A DNA stretch of 64,000 bases from Melitaea cinxia (GCF_905220565.1 NC_059397.1:15191001-15255000); one strand, 5' to 3'; positions 1-11,200 are shown, counted from the first letter of the stretch. The notes: generated by a model from the sequence alone, not told the origin. Made by a program: numbers and translations.

Positions 1-435
1 TTAAAATAATTTCAGATACTTCGGTATGAAGATACGTAAATTGATGTGACATATCAAATAAAAGGAAGTATGTCGTGAAATATCGTTATAGCTTTAAGTT
101 ACAAATAATACTATATAATATATCTAATAATAAAAGTATACAAAAATATTACTTCATACTCATAGATTTCTATAGTTTAGAACCGTAAAACGGTGTAAAC
201 TATACGGTTCATTTATTTTTTGAGTTACAAGAAAACGCATAAATAAATTAAAAAATACATGGTGAGTCTTACTTTCATTACTAACTTATGGAAGAATACA
301 TTTATAACAAAAATATATAATTTCGCACATAGATGAAACATAAATTTTTGATATATTTGAAGTTAAAACCTAAGCAACTTGAGTAGAACTATGGTGATGC
401 GCGCAGTTGCATAGATTTTTTTTTATAACTTGCGC
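1..435. other. AT-rich non-coding DNA
   Basis: No coding, RNA or clear repeat signal seen before the family A repeat begins. Confidence 0.4.
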
Positions 436-703
436 GTACTAAGCGTACGGCTCATCTGATGGTAAGCGATTACCGCAGCTTATAGACGTCTGCAACACCA
501 GAAGCATCGCAAGCGCGTTACCGACCCTATCCCCAATTCTACGCTGGAGCTCTGGTCATCTTTTTCATATACAGCAACACAACACTGCTTGAAAACAGTA
601 TTATTTAGCTGCAATCTTCTGTAAGGTCGAGGTAATTCTCCAGTTGGGTTTGTACCATATTTTGAGTAGGAAATTTTCTGCTGTGTCTTACTTCAGTTAA
701 GTT
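436..703 (+). repeat. Dispersed repeat family A, copy 1
   Basis: About 270 bp shared with copies near 4.4/13.5 kb, 38.4-38.7 kb and 63.0-63.3 kb. Recognisable blocks are the head GTACGGCTCA...GATGGTAAGCG, a middle GAGCTCTGGTCA, and the tail TATTTTGAG.AGGAAATT. There is no ORF. The class is unknown; a non-autonomous element is likely from its size and dispersal. Confidence 0.65.
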
Positions 704-802
704 AATGGTTGCTAAAATATTTATTATAAAAATTAACACAACATACTTAGTCATATTATTAAAATTACATTCTAAAATGAATCTATTTTAATTTATTTTA
801 TC

Positions 803-1150
803 TTATAGAATACAACATACAGTTGTACAGTCAGTACATTTATTGTAAAATTCTTTAATATTATAAAAATAATCACAGTTTTTCTTTAGTGATGAAAATA
901 AAAGTTTTCTATGAACAAAAATTATTTTGTTAACTTTATTCACAATTTTCATTTTAAAAGTTCGACCATTACGGAATATGGACAGAAGTTTTGAAAGTGT
1001 TTTCAATGTAAGTCGCGTTGAAAATTGCCACTTTAACTCGATTTCATTGCGTTTTGATGTGGGTATAATGTTAAGAATTGAAGCCAAATAGTTGTGCTTT
1101 ATTAAGTGGAATCTATTAAAGAGCATGGCTTCGCTGTGACTATTAAGCAC
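803..1150 (-). other. 115-codon open frame, unrecognised
   Basis: An uninterrupted frame of 115 codons starting at GTG, rich in Lys, Asn and Leu. It has no motif I recognise, no splice signals I could defend and no match elsewhere in the window. It may be chance in AT-rich DNA or a decayed transposon frame. Confidence 0.12.
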
Positions 1151-1407
1151 AAACTAATGATTCGACTTTACTTTTAAGTTATACTAACGAGGAAAAATAT
1201 TATTAACTTTGAGTTGAAACTCTGTCTTTGAAACGCAATACTACGAGTACTTGTATAAGGCCGACCTTATTATGATTTAAAAGGAATTTTAAATTTTGTT
1301 TAGTTCAACTTATTGATCTTTTTGTTACTAGTGTCTGTATTTTTTACTTTTACTTTTGTATTGTATTGTATGATTAAAATTATTTCTAACTTTTAAAGTT
1401 ATTTATA

Positions 1408-1735
1408 CAGAGACTAGCTGTGCTCGCGACTTCGTCAGCGTGAAATTTAACAAAAAAGTTATTGTTCAGTTCGTAGAGTTAGAAAATAATGCATTTCTAA
1501 AACAAAAGTACCCTTAGTTACTCTTTTCTACATCAGCTATCTGCCAGTGATAATGCCGTCAAAATCAGTTCAGCCGTTTCAGAGATTAGCCAGAACAAAC
1601 AGACAGACAGACAGACAAAACAAATATTTTGGTATATGTACCGTATATACATCTAATGCATTTAGTAAAAAGCGGTTATTTTAATATTACAAACAGACAC
1701 TCGAATTTTATTTATTTGTATAGATTGAATGATTT
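1408..1735 (+). repeat. Dispersed repeat family E, copy 1
   Basis: Starts AGCTGTGCTCGCGACTTCGT and contains the block CCGTTTCAGAGATTAGCC followed by an (ACAG)n stretch. Shared with 45828-46138, 52589-52918 and, inverted, 56815-57072. Short elements with this type of head are common in Lepidoptera. No coding capacity. Confidence 0.7.
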
Positions 1736-2352
1736 AATAATTTATTTACTTAAACATTGATAAATTATTAAAAATACACTGTTTAAGCATTACTAATAAA
1801 ATTAAGCATAATTTCTGGGAGAGGACTACATTGACGGAGGCTTTTTAGAGAGCATTAGATGTCAACACGAGTCAATTCATGTGACTATTACTTAGGTTAA
1901 AACTCACTCGTGCAATTATCATTACTTTTTTATGACGGCATGCTAACTAACGCGTCTAATTCTCTCTAATTTCGTTACATTTGTAACGTATGTATAAGTA
2001 CAAAGTTCTCGTACATGATGTTTATAAAATTATTATAGCTCTTTTCATAAGTTTTGACGACTTTCTTAGCCAGCGAATGCTTAAAACTTTTAATATTATT
2101 TTTTTGGCTAAGAACGTTTCTCAGTATGTTATTCGTAAAGTAGTTTTTGTGATTACGTCGTAACTTACGAGTGTTTCAATTTTTTTTTATTTTCAGAATC
2201 TAAAGTATAATTTTATCTAAATAGTTACATAATGTTTATAAATTTTATATTTGTTTTTACTGACTGACCTATTCGATATATATAATATCTGTAAAAGAAG
2301 ATATACAGATGTTTTGTTTTATAATATTTTTTTTTTTTTTTTTTTTTTTTAA
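1736..2352. other. AT-rich stretch ending in poly(T)
   Basis: No gene or repeat recognised. A run of about 26 T at 2327-2350 lies next to the SINE that follows. Because that SINE is on the minus strand with its tail on this side, the run could be its A-tail. Confidence 0.35.
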
Positions 2353-2598
2353 TATTTACACAATACACACACGGTCTTCTGTTCCTAAAGTAAGCAACTT
2401 AATGCTTGTGTTATAGGTTACAGCCGACTGGTATATAGCTACATATTTTTTTTTTCGATAAACATACTTATAAATAATACATATATAAATATATAAATAA
2501 ATATTTATATTACACCCAGACTCGGGGTGGGAATCGAACCCACAACCCTCGGAGCAGAAAGCAGGGTCACTACAAACTGCGCCAACGGGCTAGTCAAA
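2353..2598 (-). repeat. tRNA-derived SINE, family D, copy 1
   Basis: On the minus strand the head reads as a tRNA-like RNA polymerase III promoter: GTTGGCGCAGTTTGTAGTGA (A-box region), then GGTTCGATTCCC (B box). It is followed by a body shared with 25248-25470 (plus) and 52920-53148 (minus). Not a functional tRNA gene, since no cloverleaf can be closed. Confidence 0.75.
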
Positions 2599-2656
2599 AT
2601 ATGTGTAATAATTAAGTCTAAAATATCGAAAAATTATTATATCTCAAAATAACCAC

Positions 2657-2701
2657 TTTTTTTATATCACTAGGTCGGTAAACAAGTGTCCGGCTCACCT
2701 C
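2657..2701 (+). repeat. Family A copy 2, left fragment
   Basis: TCACTAGGTCGGTAAACAAG...GGCTCACCT matches the head of family A. The rest of this copy resumes at 4359 after the T1 insertion and at 13486 after the retrovirus. Confidence 0.65.
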
Positions 2702-2818
2702 CCGACTAGAAAAAAGGTCAGGCTTAACCAGACCATGTATCTGGACCGGATCGGGATAGAATGAGGCATGCCAGATCCGGCAAGCTCTATCAGGACCAGG
2801 TCTGGTCCAGACAAGAAT

Positions 2819-3177
2819 AGCCTAATGTAAAATATAACCAAGTATGGTAAGGTATACTGGAACAGGAGCCGGTCCGGTCCAGATCAGGATAGCCTGATGT
2901 AAAATATAATCTAGTATGGTAAGGTATACTGGATCAAAACCCGGTCCGGTCCAGATCAGGATAGCCTGATGTAAAATATAATCACGTATGGTAAGGTATA
3001 TTGGATCAGGACCCGGTCCGGTCCAGATCAGGATAGCCTGATGTAAAATATAATCAAGTATGGTAGGCATACTGGATCAGGACCCGGTCCCGTCCAGATC
3101 AGGATAGCCTGATGTAAAATATAATCAAGTTTGGTAGGCATACTGAATCAGGACCCGGTCCTGTCCAGATCAGGATA
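2819..3177 (+). repeat. Five-unit 71-72 bp tandem repeat inside T1
   Basis: Successive units begin AGCCTGATG at 2819, 2891, 2963, 3035, 3106 and the start of a sixth at 3177, giving periods 72, 72, 72, 71 and 71. T2 has only one such unit, so the array expanded within T1. Because 72 is divisible by three it generates a repetitive open frame on the minus strand, which I do not regard as a gene. Confidence 0.85.
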
Positions 3178-3428
3178 GCCTGAAAAAAATTACGCAAACT
3201 GAGCCTGAATCGCGCTATTAATGTTTTTAAGCGCACTTAGTATATATACAGTTATCAGGACAGTCCAGCAGGGAGTTCACAATGGAGCAGTCCTAAGTAA
3301 TAGGAAATAGTTAATTAGTAGTTAATTATTAGAAGTTAATAAATAAAAATTTAGTAATAATAATAATTAATTATTAACATAAAAATAAATAAAAATAATT
3401 AATATTTAAAGTAAAAACATAAATAAAT

Positions 3429-4042
3429 TCTTCTCAGTCACCCTTGTCAGGGTGGGGAGTTTGGTGGGTCGATAATATTTTCGAGGGTAGCTCTCCTGGC
3501 TATTGTGCTTCCATTTCCCTCTGTTGGAGGCGTCGCGAGTACACTGGACCATGGTGGACTCAGTAGCCCTTGTTGACGTCTGTGCAGCGGGTTGGCGTTC
3601 GACCGCGTGCTTTTTTGCCTTCCACCTGGCCCTGCACCACTAGTTTCTCCATCGAGTTTTCATTTCTAGAGATGTGCCCAAAGAACTTCAGTATTCGTAG
3701 TTGTACAGTTACTGATAGTCTGTCTTTGATACGAAGTTCTTTGAGGATGGATACGTTGGTGCGAAACGCCGTCCACGGGATCTTTAGGAGGCGTCTCCAG
3801 CACCACATCCTAATGCATCGATTTTACGGCGATCCTGCAGTCTCAGAGACCAAGTTTCGGCTCCAAAGAGAAAGATTGGAAACACAAGGCATTTCATCAA
3901 GCTGACTTTAGTCTTCTTGGTAATCCTTCTGTCTCTCCAAATCTTTCCCAGTCGTTCCACAGCAGACCTGGTCATGGCGCACCTTCGCCTTATTTCGTCG
4001 CCACATCCTCCAGTACTTGATATAGTGGTGAACAGTGACTTG
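3429..4042 (-). mobile_element. RTE-type LINE ORF2 C-terminal fragment
   Basis: Minus-strand frames 4025-3787 and 3808-3560 encode the C-terminal part of an RTE-like retrotransposon polyprotein, with patches such as AETWSLRLQDRRKIDAL, then MWCWRRLLKIPWTAFRTN and RGRTPTR. The two parts are in different frames, with the break near 3785-3810, so it is dead. It sits in T1 between two copies of AAATAAAT (3421-3428 and 4043-4050). The uninterrupted site is visible in T2, so this is a target duplication of a 5'-truncated insertion. RTE assignment is by motif recognition only. Confidence 0.7.
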
Positions 4043-4195
4043 AAATAAATAATATATTGGAAAAAATAAACGAAAATAAATATCATAATAATTATGTTAT
4101 GTAACATATTTATAATATTAATTCGTTTTTTTTTTGTTCAACAATTTATTCAAGAATATACATTCGTGTTTTTTTAAAGGACCGGACCGAACCGG

Positions 4196-4262
4196 CTGAT
4201 CAGGATGAGATGAGATTTCTTGATCTGGACCCGATCAGGAAATCTCATCTCATCCTGATCAG
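4196..4262. repeat. 67-bp perfect-arm palindrome in T1
   Basis: The arms are CTGATCAGGATGAGATGAGA plus TTTC and its exact reverse complement (24 bp each), around a 19-base loop that is itself partly self-complementary. It could extrude as a cruciform. The related block in T2 is at 15772-15838, with a third arm to about 15895. Confidence 0.85.
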
Positions 4263-4358
4263 GTTCAGACCAATCATCTGCGTTACATGCCTTATCTAGT
4301 CCTGATCAGGCATGCCTGGTCCGGTCCTTTTAAGGAAGACGAAAAAATTTCTACTCGA

Positions 4359-4544
4359 GCTGATGGTAAGAGATTACTGTAGCTTATAGACGCCTGCAAC
4401 ACCCGAAGCATCGCAAGCGCGTTGCCGAACCAATCCTCAAAAAATCCCCAATCCCTCCCCCGGAGCTCTGGTCACCTTACTTACCAACAGGAACACAATA
4501 CTGTTTGAAAACAGTATAATTTAGCTGTGATCTTCTGTAAGATC
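4359..4544 (+). repeat. Family A copy 2, middle fragment
   Basis: Continues family A from GATGGTAAG to TCTTCTGTAAGATC and is cut there by the retrovirus. The final GATC (4541-4544) is repeated at 13482-13485 beyond the other LTR. Confidence 0.8.
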
Positions 4545-4820
4545 TGTTATAACGGATATAGTATTTTAGTTTTTAAAAAAAAACTATTTATTAATATTTA
4601 TTAAAAGTTTATTATACTTATTCACATTAACTATATTTATTCACTAGAACTAGAATAGGATTTAGAATTGGAATATTATTTAATCTTTAGGCAGCCGATG
4701 CCTTCGGGATATGGGATTAGACTGACTACCAAAGGTTCTAACAATGATCATATGACAATATTGCTGACGCGGTAGCGTCACAGGACTCAGCAATTCCTCT
4801 TACATAACCCGGGTATAACA
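4545..4820 (-). repeat. 3' LTR, internally deleted (276 bp)
   Basis: Compared with the 499-bp 5' LTR, it keeps the outer 17 bases up to GGATATAG (4561), then jumps directly to TATTTTAG. The missing block corresponds to 13000-13222. Both ends of that block carry ATAG, so a 4-bp microhomology deletion is likely. The loss lies at the R/U5 side in element orientation. The remaining 259 bases look identical to the partner LTR. Confidence 0.92.
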
Positions 4821-4831
4821 TCTCCCCCCTT
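4821..4831 (-). other. Polypurine tract
   Basis: Minus strand reads AAGGGGGGAGA immediately before the 3' LTR TGTTATA. This is the expected position of the plus-strand primer for reverse transcription. Confidence 0.9.
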
Positions 4832-4901
4832 AAAAGAAATAAACTTCATATTTTAAAGAAGTTTATTGTTAATACTTATGTAAAATTATTAATGAAATGG
4901 T

Positions 4902-6759
4902 TTAAAGATGTGTTCTTAGCTTAGCAAAGGGAATTGAATTAGAAACGGTGTTGTCAGTATGTCTGTCTTCTTCGTTTTCTTCAATTGGAGGATTAGATAT
5001 TGTAGGAAGAGGAGAGTTAGAGATAGTAGGGCTGCTGCCAGATTTATACAATTTAGTATACAATTTGAAAATAACAAAACATACTATAGCTAAAATAATT
5101 AATACAGTGACAATGGAATAATGGGCCCCATATTTAATAATATGCGGTTCATTTTTTAATTTATTCAAATCATTAATAATTGAATTCACTATTTTGTTAT
5201 AGTTAAAGTTAAAATTTTCTGAATCTATATTTTGCAAGTTAATAGGAGGCACATTATCAAAGGTTTCTTTATATTTATTTAAATTACAACATGTGTCATT
5301 GATTAAATTAAAATTAGAGAAACTCATCAATGGTGAACTAATATTTAAAACATTATTATTTGCATACAATTTCGTATTCTTACAATAAGCTGTACAATAT
5401 TTAGTTAGCGTAACTATACCGACACTCTTAATATTTTCTTCCACCAACTCGGAGTTAACACAGTCTATAGACAGTTTGGTAGGTAGAGATTGCACGAATA
5501 ACCATCGATTATTTGTTAGTGGTTTCCAAATATCCAAATTACCATTTAGAAATTTTGTTTTACATTGCACTGGTAGTTTTGTAATCACTTTGGAGAGTAT
5601 CTCACTTTCACATGACGGGTTGGCGTTTACTGAGAAGACGTTCATAATATTACATATGAAACTCTGGAAATTGTAGTTTTTACATCCTTCAAGAGAGTCA
5701 ATACTGGTGTATTGAAGTTTATCTTTAGTAATCGCTGTGTACTTATTCTCCGGTATTATCATGGTGAAAGAGTCTGGCTTATTTGAGTCGTGAGGCACGG
5801 GCAATGGAATATTATGATATAGATAGAATTCCTGAGGGGCAACTAGCGGAATTTGTAATACAAATACAACCTTAAAATTAAGATAGTAACAAATTAACTT
5901 AGACATATTTATAATAGAGTATATTGAACTTAAATCTAAACTTACCGCTATTTTCATATTGTTAGGCAAATGCCTATAGTTATCGACAAGCTCTTGAAAT
6001 AATTGTCTCGGTGTTATGATAGACGGATGCAGAGTATTCATATTACAAAAGAGAATAGCATTAATTAAATCTTCTAATTGAAACGATAAGTTAAGGATTG
6101 AAGTTTCTAAATTACTTAAAATAGAATTTATTTCTGAGGTTAAAATTAATTTATTTAAATTAGCAGACACATTTTTCATTGATAAAGAGAGCTTGTCAAT
6201 GGCATTGAATAAACTATCTTCATTAGTTTTAAGTTTATGAAGAGAATAATTATAAGAAGAGATTACCGACGATGTGACAAGAATATTCTGTTTAACTAAT
6301 GAAGTTAATTCTTTATTATTATTTTGTATTGTATTTATTGCATTGTCATATTTTACAGCGTCATTTTGATCTAAAGTACCAAAAATCTGCTTGAAAATTG
6401 TACCCATACCACCAATCCATGCGCCACGTTTTATTTTGTCGTCCAATAAGTGAGAAATAGAGGAATATTGCTTATTGATATCATGGTACCGTGTGGTTAG
6501 AGGATTAAGCATATTGTAGCATTCCGAGTTATCAAGAGCATCTGTTTGTTGACAGAGATGTCTAACTGTAACTAAAACGGACAAAATGTTTTCTATGTGC
6601 AGTTTGATGTTTGATATGTTAATTGGCATCAATACGCTGAGATGGCCATTATTAATTTTCAATTTGCCTACATAATCAAAATAGATGCCGGGACTGGAAG
6701 AGATCGGGTGGACGAAGCTTGGTGTTGCTGACGCGTGTGGGTACCAGCAAATGATATAA
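4902..6759 (-). CDS. env: Env glycoprotein, baculovirus F-like fusion protein
   Basis: The frame is open from codon 6791 to the stop at 4902, about 619 codons of coding after the likely splice site, with no ATG near its start. Residue numbers below count from the TTG at 6662 (586 residues). A basic cleavage-like site K-I-K-R (76-79) is followed by the hydrophobic Gly-rich start GAWIGGMGTIF of a fusion peptide, then FGTLDQNDA, the hallmark of errantivirus Env and baculovirus F proteins. A membrane anchor lies at about 515-536 (VTVLIILAIVCFVIF), with a 45-residue Pro/Ser-rich cytoplasmic tail. Many N-linked sites occur. P4 of the cleavage site is Lys rather than the usual furin Arg. No stop or frameshift is seen, unlike gag and pol. 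Expected role: membrane fusion in cell-to-cell spread. Expression probably needs a spliced mRNA. Confidence 0.88.
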
Positions 6760-6775
6760 CTGGAATGAAATGGAA
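6760..6775 (-). promoter_or_regulatory. Probable env splice acceptor
   Basis: Minus strand reads CCATTTCATTCCAG just upstream of the env frame. The AG is at 6761-6760. Errantivirus env messages are known to be spliced from the leader, and the absence of an env ATG supports this. The donor was not located. Confidence 0.5.
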
Positions 6776-6852
6776 ATAATAATCTTATAATCTAATCTAA
6801 TAAAATAATAAATGATTGTATAAAGTTATAAGTATAACATAATAAAATAGAA

Positions 6853-8250
6853 TTACAAAGGAGAATTAGAAGAAGTTTCAATATTTTCTGCTAATTTTAA
6901 TTCGTCAAAATGATGTTTGACGTGGCGTCTATTTATCAACAGAGAAAGAGTATTGTTTCCATGGACTTTAACAACTTTAAATGGACCTTTCCAAATAGGT
7001 GACAAGGCTTTTCGAAGTCGCAGATGATTCTTGAGATAAACATAATCGCCTACTTTATACTGAATCTTTCTAGATTTATGATCATAATAAGTTTTAGAGG
7101 ATTCTTTAGATCTTTGAATATATTCGAAAGCTTTTTCACGAGAAAACTTAAGTCGGTGTTGGAGCATTTTAACGTAGTCCGGATAAGTAATATATGGTTC
7201 TTTATCATAAATTGAATCTGGAATGAAGGCTTTGTGCCCAAAAAGCAATTCATACGGTGTATAATGCGTTGTGCAATGTACAGCGGTATTGTAGGCTAGC
7301 ATGGCTGTAAAAACATAACGAGGCCAATTGTCCTGGTTTTCATTAATATAAGATTTTAGATATTCCTTAAGAGTAGAATGTGACCTTTCTAATGCTCCTT
7401 GTGTCTGTGGATGATAGGGTGTTGACCACAACTGCTTTATTTTTAAGAATGAACATGTCTTTTTGAAAAGGTCGGCAGTAAAATTTGTTCCCTGGTCTGT
7501 CAAAATAGTTTTTGGAATACCAAACAATGAAATGAAGTGTAGAAGACAGTCACACGTTTCTTCAGCAGAAACACTACGAAGAGGATACGCTACAGAGTAT
7601 TTCGTGAGATCATCTTGCAGAGTCATTATGTACTTAAGTTTTGCCGTTCCTGACTCTGGTAGAGGACCAACGATATCAAGGGCTATTCTTTGGAAGGGGC
7701 CATTGGAGGTAGTAGTTATTTGCATTGGAGCTCTATTAACCTTTCTAAGAGCTTTATTCTCTTGACATAAAGAACAGCTTTTAACATAATTCTCAACATC
7801 TTGTCTCATGCCTTTCCAATAATATCTTTCTTGTATTCTTTTAAGCATTCTGACGGAGCCTAGATGACCAGCGATTGGTAAGTCATGATTTTCTCGTAAA
7901 ATCTTTTTTATTTCACTAGGAGTTGGATAAATTATATTATCATGGTATATGTGAATGGTCATATTAATATTATGAAATAAGTAAGTAAGGATGTTATAAA
8001 TTTTTATAAATGAATTACTTTCAAATGGGTTTTTAAAATCAGATATTCCAATTTCATTTATGTTATTACCATTCTCTTCTAATATGTGATTTTTTACTAG
8101 TTTCAGAGTTTGGAAAATCTCTGGATAAGAGCTTTCGTTAAAATGGTGAACTTTCGTATAAATCAGGTAAATATCTTTATTTTTTATATTGTAATTTATT
8201 AAAGGAGTAAAGCTGTTTCTCGCAATACATGATTTCATTTGAATTTTCAA
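6853..8250 (-). CDS. pol: Pol, integrase segment (frameshifted from the rest of pol)
   Basis: 465 codons. An N-terminal zinc-binding HHCC domain has H122, H129, C159 and C162. The catalytic core has D192 (LDIVG), D252 (TDQGTNF) and E288 (GALERS), with exactly 35 residues between the last two, i.e. D,D-35-E. The C-terminal region matches Ty3/gypsy integrases with YHPQTQGALER. It overlaps the upstream protease/RT/RNase H frame by 74 bases (8177-8250) and reads in the +1 frame relative to it. Errantivirus pol is normally one frame, so a single-base insertion (or two-base loss) near 8215-8235 is inferred. The ATG at 8250 is probably not a real start. Function when intact: insertion of proviral DNA into chromosomes. 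All catalytic residues remain. Confidence 0.9.
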   Translation of the reverse strand: MKIQMKSCIARNSFTPLINYNIKNKDIYLIYTKVHHFNESSYPEIFQTLKLVKNHILEENGNNINEIGISDFKNPFESNSFIKIYNILTYLFHNINMTIHIYHDNIIYPTPSEIKKILRENHDLPIAGHLGSVRMLKRIQERYYWKGMRQDVENYVKSCSLCQENKALRKVNRAPMQITTTSNGPFQRIALDIVGPLPESGTAKLKYIMTLQDDLTKYSVAYPLRSVSAEETCDCLLHFISLFGIPKTILTDQGTNFTADLFKKTCSFLKIKQLWSTPYHPQTQGALERSHSTLKEYLKSYINENQDNWPRYVFTAMLAYNTAVHCTTHYTPYELLFGHKAFIPDSIYDKEPYITYPDYVKMLQHRLKFSREKAFEYIQRSKESSKTYYDHKSRKIQYKVGDYVYLKNHLRLRKALSPIWKGPFKVVKVHGNNTLSLLINRRHVKHHFDELKLAENIETSSNSPL

Positions 8251-11200
8251 TACTATTTAAGATATCTTGAACGTAAGGATTTGACTCGTCTAAGTCGATA
8301 GATGTTGGGACTAAAATTATTTTGCATTGAGATTTGAGTAACGATTCATTATGTTCAATTATTTTAGTGTCATATTGTATATTTTTACTAGCACTTTCTT
8401 TCAGGAATTTCGAATAATCTGCGTTTGATATTTTTATACTTTCAGTTTCTTCAGAAGGGTTAGCATTAGGAGAAGTAGAAGGATTTAACAACTCTAAGTC
8501 AATATTTATGTCATTAAGGTCGGTATGCTCTTGTTCGACTGGGATATTAGTAGTTTTAAGATTAGGATGTAAAATATTTTGATTAGGAACCGAAGGATAA
8601 TCAGTAGGCATGGAAACAGACTTTTCGTGTATATCTACGCTTTGTGTTGGAGGATCATTAGCAGAGGGAAGAAGTAGTGGATCTAATTGGGAAGATAATT
8701 CAGGAGATGGAATATCAAGACTATCGAAATCAAGGTTTAAATCTCCACTTTGTGGACTAAGATTTATACCTTGAAGATCTATGAGAGAATCATTTGAATC
8801 AGAGGAATTATTGGGATTTGGGATATCTTCAGGATAAACTGGATTTACAGGATATCGTGATAGTGCATCGGCTACAGAATTAAGTTTTCCTTTACGATAA
8901 ATAATATCATAATCAAACTCTTCCAGTTTGAGTCTCCATCTCTGGAGCTTACTGCTTGGATCTTTGTGATTGAATAACCATTTTAAAGGACGATGATCTG
9001 TGATAATTTGAAACTTTCTTCCATATATATATGGACGGAAGGTTTTGCAACCAAAGATGATGGCCAATAATTCTTTCTCCGTCGTGCTGTAATTAGATTC
9101 ACTCTTATTTAAAGTGCGCGAGGCAAAAGCAATTGGTTTGTCCTTGCCAATTGGACCCTGAGATAAGACAGCTGCGATGGAATAGTTAGAGGCATCACAT
9201 GTTAAAACAAAAGGTTTAGTAAAATCTGGATAACAGAGTATAGGAGCAGTGGTTAATTTATGTTTCAAGGAATCAAAAGCAAGTTGTTGTTGGTTCTCCC
9301 ATTTAAAGGGAGTATCTTTACGTAATAGGGTAGTTAGAGGTTTTGCAATTTTAGAAAAATCTGGAATGAAACGGCGATAGTACGAGACTAATCCTAAGAA
9401 AGATTTGATGTCCTTAGGAGATTCTGGTATGGGAAATTTTGTTACTGCTTTGATTTTTTCTGGGTTGGGTTTTACTCCCTCTTCTGTAATAATGTGGCCC
9501 AGATATCCTACTTCTCTTCTCAAAAACTCGCACTTATCTGGTTGGAGTTTGAGATTAAATTTGCGTAACTTCTGAAATACCAATCTTAGGTTTTCTATTT
9601 GAGATTGTAGATTATGAGAGTAAATGACAATATCATCTAAATACACAAAACATCTAATGCCTTGAAGCCCCGAAAGTGCAGTATTCATTAGCCGCTGGAA
9701 AGTGGCTGGTGCATTTTTTAGCCCAAAAGGCATTCGAGTAAACTGATAATGTCCATTGGGAATATTAAACGCAGTTTTGGCTGCGTCAGCTGGATTCATG
9801 GGAATCTGGTGAAACCCAGATGCGAGATCTAATGTAGAAAAGTATTTACTATTTCCGAGTTGATCTAGGATCTCATTTATTTGGGGTATAGGGTAAGTGT
9901 CACCTATCGTGACGTCATTAAGCTTTCTATAGTCTATCACTACTCGCCACTTTTGCTCCCCAGAAGCGTCTTGTTTCTTTGGGACTACCCAAATAGGTGA
10001 CGACCAAGGAGAGTTAGAAGGTTCTATTATGCCTTGTTCTAACATCATCTCGGTTTGTTTCCTTACTTCTTCTTTGTGTACTTCGGGGAAGCGATATGAT
10101 TTGGTATGTACAGGAACATCAGAGTTAGTTTTTATTTCGTGATTAATTGCAGTAGTGCATGTTAATATTTCTCCAGGTAAGTGAAATATATCAGAATATT
10201 CGGAACATAAATCATAAAGAGCGCTAGTTTCTTCTTCGTTAAGGTGAGAAGTTCTTAATTGATCTAGAACAGACTGGGTTCTGTTATATGTGTTAATATT
10301 ATTGTTACTGAAATTAACTGGATAAATAGTAGGCTTTGAGACACCGAGAAGTTTTGGTTTACTAGAGATTGGAAGATCGAGATTAGAATTTAGTGTAATT
10401 AAAGAGTCGGATATATTAATAACAGATATATTAATTCTATTATTGTCTTTAACTTTAACTAGGCAGTTTGCTATCAATATATTGTCACATATATTCTGAT
10501 CCAAAATGAAACCTTCTCTGATTTCGGGGTTTTTAACTGAGCATTCAATTATCATTTCTGTTCTAGGAGGAATAATATAGGTTGGTTCGCGAAATTGTAG
10601 TTTAACATCTTCGTTGTCTATTCTTAGATTGTCTTTATTGTAATCTATAGCGCATTTGAAACTGTCTAACATATCTGATCCGATTATTCCATCGTATGGC
10701 AAGTTAATATCTTTCACTACGTGAAACTTGTAGGATACGTGTTTGCGTAGTGATTTATTTAAATACAATTTAAGATTAAAGTGACCCATTGTTTGGATAC
10801 ATTCTTCTGCGGGATCTATTCCTTTAAGGTTAATGGTTTCATGAGTAAGTTTTGGAAGATTCTGAATGCAAGAAAATTTAATTAGACTTATTGAGGATCC
10901 GGAATCTATTAACAGAGATAGAGGCTTATTAGATAAAGAAGTATGTACTTGAATATGTGGAAGTAATATTTTTGTTGGATCAGAAGTAATTTCGAATATA
11001 TCTAATTCTTTTTTAATAGGAAGCACGGTTTCAGTAGATTCTGTGGACAGACTTCCGGAAGACGCAGTGGTTTTGTTACTCACATTGGATTTACAGGATA
11101 CAGTGGATTTAGGAGACACGGTGTTTCTTTTAGATATAGTAGGTTTAAAAGATACAGTCGCTTTATTAGATACGGTGTTTTTAAAAGATTCAGTGGATTC

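Larger units (their letters stand above)
2702..4358 (+). mobile_element. Non-autonomous TIR element 'T1' carrying a LINE fragment
   Basis: Begins CCGACTAGAA and ends TTCTACTCGa, a short inverted repeat equivalent to that of copy T2 at 15676-16483, to which it is inverted. The interior is dense in CCTGATCAGG-like palindromic words. It lies inside family A. The flanks cctc and gctg each differ by one base from CCTG, the sequence family A has at that point, so a 4-bp target duplication is inferred. It differs from T2 in having a five-unit tandem array and an inserted RTE LINE fragment. No transposase frame is seen. Superfamily unassigned; 4-bp duplications occur in Chapaev, Sola and Ginger groups among others. 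Confidence 0.65.

Noticed and set aside
2822..3070. 82-codon repetitive minus-strand frame
   Set aside because: It is the translation of a 72-bp tandem repeat within element T1; the unit length being a multiple of three keeps it open.
5476..5676. Plus-strand frames opposite env and integrase (also 7024-7215, 7463-7765)
   Set aside because: Antisense shadows of the retroviral coding regions.
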